Program-made: the position numbers and the translations under genes
Shown here: positions 33,634 to 44,145 of the stretch, piece by piece
Layout of the letters: every line of letters begins with the position of its first letter
How positions within the stretch are numbered: position 1 is the first letter of the stretch
Notes under the pieces: generated by a model
Told to the model about the DNA's origin: nothing
Databases searched by the model: none
The model's input: the letters and a program-made list of their open reading frames with translations, nothing else
Assembly (NCBI GenBank): GCA_947044365.1
Contig: OX345636.1
Coordinates: 7,646,001 to 7,710,000, forward strand
Length of the DNA: 64,000 nt
From: Petrosia ficiformis
Taxonomy: Eukaryota; Porifera; Demospongiae; Haplosclerida; Petrosiidae
Direction of reading: 5' to 3'

Positions 33634-34347
33634 ATAAAGTAAAGGGATTGGAAATGGGCGTTCGCGGGTGAAATATGCTACTTGGGGGCCGTATTATAAT
33701 TATCACATAATTAGAAAATTATTTTGAAATCTTTATTGAAAATGGTGAATCGATGGATAAAGTATAGGAAATCCAGTAAATAAAGGTAAGTTAGTAGCTA
33801 ATGTTTTAATGCTGTAAGTTTAAATTGTGGTTTGTCTCATGACCCAATCATTCTGTTATTATGTAATGGGTCTAAATCACCATTTAGGCTATTCCTGTGA
33901 AAATTACAGGTACAGCCGATCTAGGTACCATTTGAGCAGATTTCGATGAGTAGAGAGATTATTATTTGTACTGGAAGTTCCAAACTTGGTTCGTCTCATG
34001 ACCCATGTATATATAGTACTATAACATGTTTTGACTATTAGTAGTTTATTAGTTGTCGAGTGATTGGTACAGTGAAAACATTTGTTGACAACTGCAGGGT
34101 AAATAAAACAGGAGTCTATAAAGTTTATAGTACGACTTTTCAGTAAATTGGACGAGAGAAGCTGTGCGCACCTTCAAATACTGGCAATTCTTAGCTTACC
34201 CTCTAACTGTGTGCAGAAATAGTCTTTTTAGTGTAAGCTTCTTCTTTCTTTTCACCGTGTTTACATAGGCTTGCTGAGGCCTGCAACGTGCGAAATAACA
34301 AGTACATGTAGCCCGGTTTCTATGGGTTTCCAATCCCTTTACTTTAT
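33634..34347. mobile_element. TIR element with ATAAAGTAAAGGGATTGG ends, 714 bp
   Basis: Left end ATAAAGTAAAGGGATTGGAA and its near-perfect inverse on the right, each bordered by TA (33632-33633 and 34348-34349), which fits a Tc1/mariner-type MITE. Most of the interior matches blocks A2 and A3, so either the element captured duplicated sequence or the boundaries coincide with an older inverted repeat. Confidence 0.5.
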
Positions 34348-34349
34348 TA

Positions 34350-35607
34350 CCTATGATGTATGTACACGTATGTTAACCACACCCCTTAAGAATAATAATA
34401 TTCATGAAATAAAACGTTTGCACAATATTTTCAGTGTCTCTGTTCATAGTGATACACTGATACACAGTATATAATGTTGATACTAATAATCAATACTCAG
34501 TAATGTAACACTCTCTTCTTGTATGTTATATAACTTATTTTGTGTGTTTAATAGTATCCATGTACATGTACAATATAAAAGAATCAAATCAGACTGTTTA
34601 TTTACCTTTAAAACTCTTTTGTGTTTGAATGTCCTGATATCAATACTAATATCATATATACTGGTTGCATGGTTAGTACTGTTACTTATTAATCACATGT
34701 TTTTAATTAAGTATATACTACATCCTTTATCATGATTTATTCCACACATACATGTTAAACACATGTGTATAATATTATAATAACATCTTTTTTGATAGTG
34801 ACAACATGTTTATCATGAGGATTACTTCCCTCTCACTCTATAACTAGTTTTTTCCTCAAATAATTGGATATCAAAATCTATATTCAGCTTATATCAATCC
34901 CCATTTACCATTTTCTCATAGCATCTTAACCAATGACCACCAATACACTTCTACCAACATATCTGATAGCTGTATGTCTATGTGATAAACAGTCTTATAG
35001 ATTATGATAATTTGATCTAACGGCCTTTAAACACCGCATTTCATAATATTTGGTATCCAGGGAAATGGATACCACCTTTAGTGGGCTTCCTATATGTACA
35101 ATGTATATAGAAAATGACAGAAATGTGGGACGATGAGAGAATTACTAGTCATTAGGGGCGGTATGTTAGTCAGGGCATGATCACTGAACCATAGTGTGTA
35201 TATAGATTCACTGAATCATTTGGGCCTAGGAAGAGTAGGGTTGGCATTTCAACATGATTAATGATTTCCTTTTATATACTTCTTCACTCATCCAGTGTCA
35301 TTGTGGTTAACTTCCTAATGATATTTAATATATGATATTTATATGACACATCATGACTAATGTACTCTCCATGATGACTAGTTGAGTATTTTGGGTAAGT
35401 ATTTGTTCTAAATCATAAGACTGGTTTTATCATCCAGTCACATTTGAGAGCTAATTTTATAGTTTCTCACTTCACCTTAATACCACAAAAGAAGGAATAT
35501 TAAAATGGAATTGCCATAATCATTAGCTATTAATATATTGTTATTCCTGTGTATACATACATATTCTATACTAAATGTATCAATACATGATAAATAATAA
35601 TAAGTAC
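34350..35607. other. Intergenic with duplication block B3 (34814-35205)
   Basis: 34814-35205 matches 24044-24430. The stretch 35206-35607 lies downstream (minus strand) of the third MATH exon and may hold its next exon or 3' region; nothing distinct is seen. Confidence 0.5.
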
Positions 35608-36126
35608 CTGTAGGTATGGAAACATTTCCAATTAGGAAACAGAGAGTATCACTGCTAATATATTCTGTGTTGTTACTATGATTATAATATAGCTCACTGT
35701 GGGGGATAAAATCTAAACGACCGAATCCACTAGGTGCCCTCTCTCCTTCAATCACTTTAGAACGACTCTTTAAAGGAGTGTTATCATTGAATGGTATAAT
35801 CTTCTTTACATGTTTGTTATCCTCTCTCCAATTGAGGAGATGAATCGAGATGTCTCCGGTAAAAGGCCATTTCAATTGGTTATCGTTTGTTCCTTTCATG
35901 AGGTATACACCCACTGAAACATGTGTGCCTTTACCTTTACCAACCCCGTTAGCATCAATTCTTACTTGCATCTTATATCCGTTAGATGATGAATAGAATG
36001 GTGCACTATAATACACAGCATTAAGTTTCTTGTAGTCAGTAAAATTTGTTACATTTACTATGAATGGTGGAATAGAAGGAGATGACTTTGTAATTAGAGC
36101 AGAATACCACATAGGAACTGTAGGGC
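35608..36126 (-). CDS. TRAF-type MATH domain exon (internal), third copy
   Basis: A 519-nt exon lies between a TTTCACAG acceptor and a CTACAG/GTACTT donor, phase 1 at both ends. It encodes about 173 residues: GPTVPMWYSALITK, then IVNVTNFTDYKKLNAV, SAPFYSSSNGYKMQVRIDAN, GKGTHVSVGVYLMKG, GDISIHLLNWREDNKH, then FIPHSELYYN and CFLIGNVSIPT. The family is certain from these motifs, but it is more diverged than the other two: the LPPCTL motif before the domain is replaced. A full TRAF would add RING and zinc fingers, which are not seen upstream. Confidence 0.75.
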
Positions 36127-36390
36127 CTGTGAAATATAATAATTATAATTATTAATCTATGTGTAGTATAATTTGATGTGTTATAATACTTGAACTACGT
36201 TTGTATATGAGGTGATTATTTTGAAATTTAAAATCATGAATATAATTAACTGTACTTGTGTTATTAGATAAGTCTCATTTGAGTTAAATAATAATCATTA
36301 AAATATCAATTATAATTATGTGACTATGAATAAGAAAATTAGTCTCTTGAGAAATAAAATTAATTTTGCTTTTAAAACACATAACTTTAA

Positions 36391-36847
36391 CCCTTAGAGC
36401 ACTGATGTCACTCACATACATGTATATGGGAGATTTTACCCCTACGTGGTTCGGAGTGCATTCCTAGCATTACAAAGCACTCTAAAAGTTTGTAATGTGT
36501 GTCAGGGATAAGCCCATGTAAATAGCTTAAAATGTTGAGGGATGTTTGGCCAACCTTTGCCCTAAATACCAAGTACAGGAGGAATTTTAAAGGTGGGTGT
36601 CTCCCCGTTAATGGAGGCTAGGAGGGGATTCAGCCTCTCACAACCCACGCAATTTGAAAGTACAGAGACCACACCTATGCAATTGGGTGGGTAGCTATAT
36701 TTCCCTTGCTGTAAAATCTGAAATCGTGTGAGTGTAGCTGGTGCCAACATGTAGTGGGGTAATTTTGTTTGCCGAAATATATGCAGCAAAGACGCCAGTG
36801 TTTGGAAATGGGAAGAATTTTGAAAAACAATCTCAGTCCTCTAAGGG
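36391..36847. mobile_element. piggyBac-like MITE flanked by TTAA, 457 bp
   Basis: CCCTTAGAGCACTGATG on the left faces CCCTTAGAGGACTGAG read inward from the right; TTAA borders both (36387-36390 and 36848-36851). The interior is the inverted relative of 29100-29697. Confidence 0.82.
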
Positions 36848-36851
36848 TTAA

Positions 36852-38620
36852 ATGTTCACTATTCAGTCAGGAATATCAAATGATATTTGATATTCACTTT
36901 ATGATTATAAATTATTTATCTTCATGTATAAAATAACTGAATAATGAACATTTAAATATATTAAGTATTTGACAAATTATTATTTCCAAAGCGACTCATT
37001 TTCTCATCTACATACATGTAGTCATCATAATATAATTATGTGTTATAATAATATAATTATGAATTGATTAGTAACAGTATACTCCTCATTATATATACTA
37101 TATATAAGATGATTGATATTTACATGTAATTAAGAGACAAACTGAATGTATTGTAATATCATCACATGTAAGATAATATAATTATACTAATACAGGTCAT
37201 TACTTCATATAAGGATAGTATTGTAGATATATTACATATTCAAAATATTATAATACATGTACTTATACAAACCACACAATACATAATGTAATGCTTGAAT
37301 GATAACATCCTGATATAACCCTATAACAATGTCCATACTGCTAATATACATGTACTTCTTATAACATATGAGACTATATAAATATAACATTATTTCATGA
37401 CTTCTTATATGAAGCCTTATTAATTGTAATTATTAATAAGACTACTCCGGCTCTACAGTTTTTTTCCACTTTCAAAAATTTGGGACAATTACAATTCATA
37501 ATATTTGGGTTTAAATGTACATGTATATGTATTACACAACACTTGAGGCTGAACTATAATAATTATTATAAGCTTTGTCTTGTAATCACAATTAGATGAG
37601 TATGTGTATCAATAATATATAACATGGTATGGAGGCTTCTACTAACAATGCTGTAGTTGCCATACTCTCATATAATAATTATTATTATTTCCATTGCTAA
37701 ATGGAGTGGAAACAGCATGTTTAAAGTGAGGATGCTGACAAAGATAGGGGGCATGACAATGGCGGCTATATCCCAGCCACCAGGGGAAGAGGATGGTGTG
37801 GAAGGGGGATATGTCCCCTCTTTCATGAAGCATGGAAGCTAAAAAGTAATACTCCTAAACGTTTCTCAGCAAAGCAAAAGAAAAGTCTTAAGTTGTTTCA
37901 CAACTTGCGCTGCATGCATGCATGCCACATTATTGATGTACAGTGATGAGATGGTACAGTGTATATGGTTTCAAGGGGGGGCTAAGCCCTCCTGCTTTAT
38001 AAATGTGGGGGCCAAGCCCCGCTAGCATCTCTGCCAATATGAATAATATTTACATTAGAAGATATTGTTTACAAACCTAGATCCAAATGTCATGACCAAA
38101 GTGTACATTATTTGGCTCTATGATTTGGAATCTCACCTCTCTAGAGTAGGTTGCTGATAGTTATAATTCAGAGGCTCCATTTATTACATTTAATTGCACA
38201 TGAGCATACATTATTATTGTTAGAAACAAAATCTTGCTTGGTTCACTACAACACAGAATAGTAGAAGAATAAATAATTGTAGCCTATAGATTTGACCATC
38301 ATAATATATTTGGGTACAAAAAATTAATACTGATGCCTGATGCATGTTTTATAGTGTGCACGGTGATTATAATTACCAGGTGATTCAACAAAACTGAGCA
38401 ATATTTATTGAATCACAATATTGTACAAGTATAGAACGATATGAAACCACAGGGCTGATATAAGACCTATAATGATATTCATAATATATTGCATCAGTCT
38501 GAGCATGCGCAGTCAAGTTGTAAATTGAAAAAAGATGGAGACATTGACAAATGGATAAAGGAGCGTAGAGCCATAGATATCAGGTAACATTGATGTTCAT
38601 GTTGGGTATAGAATATATTA
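36852..38620. other. No confident gene
   Basis: AT-rich sequence. A G-rich patch at 37970-38030 (GGGGGGCTAAGCCC and GGGGGCCAAGCCCC) is a short inverted repeat. Frames at 37642-37842 have no recognisable domain. Confidence 0.45.
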
Positions 38621-38625
38621 TATAT

Positions 38626-38754
38626 AGCATGGTTTCTTGGTGTGTATCAGCAATATCACCCCTTCACCCCTCGATAGCAGCCCTCGGCTTCGCCTTGGGC
38701 TGCTATCTCGGGGTTCAGGTCCGATATTGCTGATACACACCTTGAAGCCATGTT
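38626..38754. repeat. Near-perfect foldback, about 60-bp arms
   Basis: GGTGTGTATCAGCAATATC pairs with GATATTGCTGATACACACC, and GATAGCAGCCC with GGGCTGCTATC around the loop TCGGCTTCGCCT. Weaker pairing extends outward (CATGGTTTCTT with AAGCCATG). It may be a foldback MITE. It sits directly beside the CAGGAGC element. Confidence 0.88.
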
Positions 38755-38765
38755 ATATATATTAC

Positions 38766-39414
38766 CAGGAGCCCATAGAACTAGGAGCGGGCAAGTCAGG
38801 CTTATATAGCAGTTTCACGATTCGTAATGACACTTGAAGTGATACTTCCATATATGGAATGTGCTGGACTTTGCACCTAGCAATATAGCTATGACATGTA
38901 TGATGTAATTAATTATAAATAAGAAAAATGGCGAGTAAGTTGAAGAAAGAATTGCAAAAGATAGCCTTGCGTTTTTGAAAGATGCGGATATAAGTATTCT
39001 GGAAGGAGCAGTGCTAACAAAAGTAGAAAAGGAGCGACACATTCATTTATTTTATGATAGAAAAATGTTTTGGACAGCCATGAAATGTAGACCCTCGTTT
39101 AACGAGTTGTTGAAAGATGGACTCGACGAATTCTGCTCTCTTTATGAGTGGAAGTGTGTAACTGGAAGTCAGCGTCAGTTGCGTCTTTGGGTAGAGTGGA
39201 CTAAATTCTGTGCTAGTAGAAACTCCTAAACTAAACTACGTGTGATAAGAACGTGTGCGAGTACGTACGTACACTATAATACATAAACGTCATATGACGT
39301 TTTCATCAACAAATCACACCCTCTTATCACACTTCCATAAAAGGAAATACTGCTGCAGGCCACTTACGAAACGTGAATACCTATGTTACCCGGTCCTAGT
39401 TTTATGGGCTCCTG
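38766..39414. mobile_element. CAGGAGC-family transposon, 649 bp, 7-bp duplication
   Basis: CAGGAGCCCATAGAACTAGG faces CAGGAGCCCATAAAACTAGG read inward from the right. The 7-bp duplication ATATTAC lies exactly at both ends (38759-38765 and 39415-39421). Similarity between the ends continues for about 55 bp (TTCACG then TTCGTAA). Second member of the family described at 30143. Confidence 0.85.
38928..39229 (+). pseudogene. Small protein of the CAGGAGC element, frameshifted
   Basis: An ATG at 38928 reads MASKLKKELQK and stops at codon 17. One base off, a frame runs VEERIAKDSLAFLKDAD, ILEGAVLTKVEKERHIHL, FWTAMKCRPSFNELL, LDEFCSLYEWKC and LRLWVEWTKFCASRNS to the TAA. As in its relative at 30274, the MAS start and the long frame differ by one base. 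The roughly 95-residue product is not recognised. Its W/F/C-rich C-terminus may be a folded DNA-binding unit, which is speculative. Confidence 0.4.
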
Positions 39415-39591
39415 ATATTACATATATAATTATACGCCAAAATTTTTGCAACAGAAAAATTTCGCGTTTTTCGCGAATCGGATTTATATCGTAAAAATTG
39501 TATACGCGAAATTCTAGCTTGTGGGTGTGGTAAGTGGGCGTAGTACCTTAAGCCGAAGGACGATTCTTTTCTACCCGACCCACAAGGTCCA

Positions 39592-40158
39592 TAGTCTGAC
39601 AAGCCAGACCCTCGCGGTAAGAGGCGGAGGGTCTGGGGACACGCATATTCACTAGTGGTGGAGATGGAATGTAATAATTAAATGTTTGCGGTATACACAA
39701 GAGAACACGTGGTCATTGCATTAATAATAATAATTATTATTATATTCCTATAAAAGAGTATTGATACCTGACTTTCGTTACGAATGATCACAACAACAAT
39801 TTTTCCTACCTAGCAAACTGTCAAAGGCAAATGGCAAACAAGCATAACATAGTGATTTGACAAATCCAGTGGGAAGGATGGCAAATATATCTCTTCCCTT
39901 CAAAAGGCTTGTCACCACTTTCAAATTTTGCGCCTTCAATTTCTTGTATCCCAATCGTTCTGCTGTTCTCACTGTGCTTAGGGCTAGTTGTGCTTACTTG
40001 TGCTCCATCTTTATTCCGCAATCGGTGACGTTGAAATTCTTGTGGTTAAACAACTTAATCTGATTGGTCTGCAATATTTCTGCAGAGTCCACAACTAGTG
40101 AATATGCGTGTCCCCAGACCCTCCGCCTCTTACCGCGAGGGTCTGGCTTATCAGACTA
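39592..40158. mobile_element. MULE-like MITE with 9-bp duplication, 567 bp
   Basis: Inverted ends of about 65 bp start TAGTCTGACAAGCCAGACCC and include GGAGGGTCTGGGGACACGC. The 9-bp duplication CAAGGTCCA lies exactly at both sides (39583-39591 and 40159-40167). A 9-bp duplication fits Mutator-like elements. It sits inside the coding exon of the pogo-like transposase and contains a RecQ-like gene fragment, as Pack-MULEs do. Confidence 0.85.
39778..39972 (-). pseudogene. RecQ-like helicase fragment captured in MITE
   Basis: The minus strand encodes LGYKKLKAQNLKVVTSLLKG then RDIFAILPTGFVKSLCYACL. This is the Q-motif/Walker A region of RecQ-type helicases, where the usual sequence is LPTGxGKSLCY; here Val replaces the Gly before Lys, which would disable ATP binding. 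Only about 60 residues are present; the rest of the helicase is missing. Confidence 0.65.
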
Positions 40159-41690
40159 CAAGGTCCACTGAGTAATGTCATCCCATCATCAACCATTGCA
40201 GCTGCTAATGAGAACGTGGTGGAGCTACTAAAATATTGTAAGCCTAAACGTGGTAGCTATGATTTGTTTACAGAAGAAGAGAAGGCTAGAAGTGCTTCTG
40301 AGATTGGAGTCACCAGTACTATAAGAAAACATTCAAAAGGTTTTCCTGATCGAATGTTAAAAGAAAGTACTGTGAGAACGTGGATGAACAAATACAAGAA
40401 AGAATTGGTATTTCGAAAGAGATCTGGCAAAGATGTGGACATCAAGAGGTTAGAAAATAAAAGGAGAGGTTGCCCCTTACTTCTAGGCGAGGAAATTGAT
40501 TAGACAGGTACAGATGTACTTATTTTCACTTCGAGAACAAGGTGCAGTTAATAACTCAGCAATAGTTATTGGTTGTGCTAGTGGTATTGTGAAAAATGTT
40601 GATAGTAGTCTTCTTCTTTCCAATGGTGGTCATATCTCATTTAGTAAGCATTGGGCGAGATATATGTTGGACAGAATGGGTTTTGTAAAAAGAAGAGTAA
40701 GCACAAAGGCTAAAATGTCTGTTGCCAAATTTGAGAGTTTCAAGGCCCAGTTTCCTTTTGATATCCAAGTTATTACTACTATGGAAGATATTCCAGAGGA
40801 TCTCATTATAAATTGGGACCAGACGGGAATTCATTATGTCCCAGTATCTAACTGGACTATGGCAAAGGAGGGGTCAAAAAGGGTAGAGATAGTAGGGGCT
40901 GATGATAAAAGACAAATCACAGCAGTATTTGGTCGCACCATGTCAGGTGATTTCCTACCGCCTCAACTCATTTATCAAGGAAAGACTAGCAAGTGTCTTC
41001 CTAAAATAGAATTTCCGAATAATTGGCATGTTACCTGGTCAGAGAACCACTGGTCCAATCTGCAGACTATGGAGGACTATGTTTTGAAAATTCTTCTGCC
41101 TTACATTGATGGAAAAAGAAGCACTCTTAAGTTAACATCAGATCATCCAGCCTTGGTTATTTTTGACCGATTCCGTGGGCAATGTACAGATAAGATTTTA
41201 GGTCTTCTTCATACTAACAATGTTCATGTTGTTATCGTACCACCCAACTGCACTGACAGGCTTCAGCCTTTAGACGTAAGCGTCAACAAAGCTGCTAAGG
41301 AATACATGAGGAGGCAATTCCATTCCTGGTATTCTGATCAAGTATGTGAAAATTTAAAGCACGGAAAAGTTAATGAATCAATCGATCTGAAAATGAGTGT
41401 TGTTAAACCTCTGAGTGCCAAGTGGATGCTGGGTCTTTATGACTACATGAAGTCTAAGCCGGACATTATTAGGAATGGATTTTATGGATCTGGAATTAGT
41501 ATTAAGTGAAGTTATTGTAACATTATAAGTAAATCGAGTAATAATTATTTATTAAGTAATATTTGTCACTTAAATTTAAATAGTAAGTGAAGTTTTGTAC
41601 ATTATAAGTAAAAATAATTATTAAAATATAATTATAATCTTTAATAATCATATATAGTAATAAGTAAACTTATTGTAGTGATAATCATAT

Positions 41691-42899
41691 TTAATAATCA
41701 ACCATCAATGGGAAAGGAGACATTTCTTTGTTTTCGTAGCATTTAATAAGGTGATCTCTCATAGCATGAACAGAAAAATGATGATATATAGGGTTTTCAC
41801 CAAAGACGATTGCTGTGGCATTGGCAATAGCAAACAATCCGCAATCATAACTATTTGTTTGTTTCTGTTCACTGATAACATTAATATTGGGATCCGAAGA
41901 GAAACTGAATCGATTTTGTACTATTTTGAGAGTATCAGGATCAACAGACTCATAAAGATATTTACTTCTGTGGTACTGCAACCAATCGTTGATGCCAAAA
42001 CCCAGTGATTTCCACGGGAATGAATTATTTGAACCCTTGAGTAATTTTTTGCAAATCAGTATATTGGAGTAAAGTTGACTCTAACCCTTCTATAACAGGA
42101 AACTGTGTTTTGAGAAGCATTTGGGCAAAGTTAATTAGTTTATCATTCAGCATTCGTCCATAAGTCAAGGCTTCTTTGTCCTCTTTTGATAGCACTAACT
42201 GCACTTTAATTATAGTGATACCCAAATATCTCCAGAAGGGTCTTCCGTTTACTCTAGATTGATGTTCTCTGTCTTGACCAAGGAATCATCTATTTTTGTT
42301 TTTTGATGTCTGGCTCAATGATGTCATTTGTTTTATCATCATCAATAGGGATATTGTTAATCAGCTTACTTATTTTCACAATATCACTTGGTGAATCACT
42401 TTTGAATGTTAACAGACATGGTATTTCCAGTCCACCTTGTGGCAAATCGATTGAATGTTGTCTCTTTCCTGTGACTTTACACTCTAATCTACCACCCTTT
42501 GATAAAAAAAAATAACACAAAGAAGAAATCTTACGTGGTACCGTATATCGGGAAATTTACGCGTTGCTTAATTTTGGCGAATTTCGCGATTTATGTCAAT
42601 AAGCGAAAATTTCTTTCGCTGAATTAAAGCTTAATTAATTACTCACGTGCAATAACGCCAAATCGCAAAATTTTTTTCCGCGAAATCTTTGTAATCTTTC
42701 CTTTCGCAAATATTTAGCAACGCGTAAATTTCCCGATATACGGTATATGTCCCACAACATCACTGCCCTTCATTACTGCCACAGCATAAATATCATGTAA
42801 GTTTCCTTGCTGTTGTGAACACGACAAAATTTCTCCCATCCTAGCATTCCATATATTTTTGTACACATGGTACCCTCGAATAAGGGAAAGCTCGCTCAT
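41691..42899 (-). pseudogene. HIRAN-Ulp1-like protease of the pogo-like element
   Basis: From the ATG at 42899 (MSELSLIRGYHVYK) a HIRAN-like domain runs NARMGEILSCSQQ, DIYAVAVMKGSDVVGHIP. The MITE at 42541-42743 interrupts it; beyond, the same frame continues KISSLCYFFLSKGG, LECKVTGKRQHSIDLPQGG, LEIPCLLTF. A C48 (Ulp1) cysteine-protease part follows in broken frames: DIWVSL, VQLVLSKEDKEALTYGRMLN, GNHWVLAST (catalytic His), LYESVDPDT (acidic residue) and QTNSYDCGLFAIANAT (catalytic Cys). Breaks lie near 42295, 42205 and 41965. Ulp1 proteases remove SUMO-like modifiers; HIRAN binds DNA ends in other proteins. The pairing is reported in invertebrate transposon proteins as far as I recall. Confidence 0.7.
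42541..42743. mobile_element. TA-type MITE, 203 bp, inside HIRAN exon
   Basis: Perfect 27-bp inverted ends CCGTATATCGGGAAATTTAC/GCGTTGC, with TA at both sides (42539-42540 and 42744-42745). Removing it with one TA restores an open HIRAN frame across the site, so the host gene proves the boundaries. The interior has CGCGAAA and GCCAAAAT words resembling the ends of the surrounding pogo-like element. Confidence 0.92.
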
Positions 42900-43044
42900 T
42901 CTTCCACTCGACAAAATTATAATAATATACACGTGTGATTGGGCGTGGTTTCAACAATACCGGATTTCATGAAATTTTTTTCCACGAAATGCTGTTGGAG
43001 TATATTTCGTGAAAATTTTTCACCGCAAACATTTTAGCGTATAC

Positions 43045-43838
43045 GTATATAATTGTAGATAATGTGATAATAATGGAAGACTATATATAATTAATTTACT
43101 AATTATTACTTGTATATACAGTTGTAGACTACATACGTAATTATGCAATCAAATTTAATATATAATTATTTATACAGTACAATTATATTATACAATACAA
43201 TATGCATTAGTTAGAAGTTGTATTTATTCCTTTCATGGTGGTACTATAGTCATGCCATTTAAAACTATCAAAACTTTGAGCTAAAATATTATTACGCTTT
43301 CGCTTATGATTATACTTACAGTATTAATATACAGCAAATCATTGCAATTGTATGATACCTTTGCTTCGAAATATCCATCGTTTTATGGCAGCAAGTATTC
43401 CTGGTTGTTTCTCTCTCTGAGTTGTTATTTGTATTTCCTTCTCCCGTACTGCATGTACAATGGAGATAGAGCCATATGCATACTTATAATCACTGTAATT
43501 ATTGTGGCAGGGAAAACATTCAGGCATCAGCAATATAATCTGCGATGTACATGTTACTGTCTGTAAATACATTGTAATGCTATACATAACATTAGTGAGA
43601 TCACTGGATTCTGTACTAGTAAGTGTAATAACGTGCATGTGCGTGTATGCAATTTTACAAGGGAAATGTTATTGTTGGAGTCAATGATTACTATAAATAT
43701 ATGTATCTTAGTAAAAGTGCTTCATTGGAGAGATTTTTGCACACAAACTAAGTTGTCAAATGTTATAATCCACTATAATCGTAATTCACAAATTAGTGGT
43801 TTCAATGCAACCTTTCAATATTTTGCATACAATATATC
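43045..43838. other. No confident gene
   Basis: AT-rich. A frame at 43306-43566 is hydrophobic (YSWLFLSLSCYLYFLLPYCM) but lacks context. It lies downstream (minus strand) of the Death-domain gene and may include its 3' region. Confidence 0.4.
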
Positions 43839-44110
43839 TTATACACACTCACATGGATGATTTGTGGCAATATCATTTGCAAGTCCTTTTTGATCTACCA
43901 AAGGACTCATTAGAGCATTGGAAAGTGCTAGCCATGTCGCATTTCCAGTTTTGAGCCAGTGCTTGAGCATATTACGATGACGTTCTGACACAGTTTGAAA
44001 ATCAAGTTGAATTTTATCCAATACATCAGGCGGAATATGGAGCTCGAGTCCCAAGGTATACCAATCAGTAATTGTATAGGTAGCTCTCAACACTGTCAGC
44101 AGATCTGCAA

Positions 44111-44145
<35 letters not shown>

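Larger units (their letters stand above)
39544..41509 (+). pseudogene. pogo/Tigger-type DDE_1 transposase, interrupted
   Basis: The first visible exon follows a GGGCGTAG acceptor (YLKPKDDSFLPDPQG), is cut by the MITE at 39592-40158, and resumes PLSNVIPSSTIAA on the other side when one 9-bp duplication is removed. A DNA-binding part follows (FTEEEKARSASEIG, ESTVRTWMNKYKKEL). Near 40502 one extra T shifts the frame. The next frame, to 41509, holds the DDE_1 core: LIINWDQTGIHYV (first Asp), LVIFDRFRGQ (second Asp) and DRLQPLDVSVNKAAK (third Asp), in standard spacing. Apart from the MITE and the single frameshift it is well preserved, so decay is recent. Confidence 0.8.
39435..43039. mobile_element. 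pogo-like DNA transposon with two genes, 3.6 kb
   Basis: Ends CGCCAAAATTTTTGCAAC and, inward from the right, CGCTAAAATGTTTGCGG are imperfect inverted repeats, each bordered by TA (39433-39434 and 43040-43041). CGCGAAA words are repeated inside both ends. It carries a DDE_1 transposase on the plus strand and a HIRAN-Ulp1 gene converging on the minus strand. A MULE-like MITE (39592-40158) and a TA-type MITE (42541-42743) later entered the two genes. The TA duplication and DDE_1 domain place it near pogo/Tigger. Confidence 0.75.
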
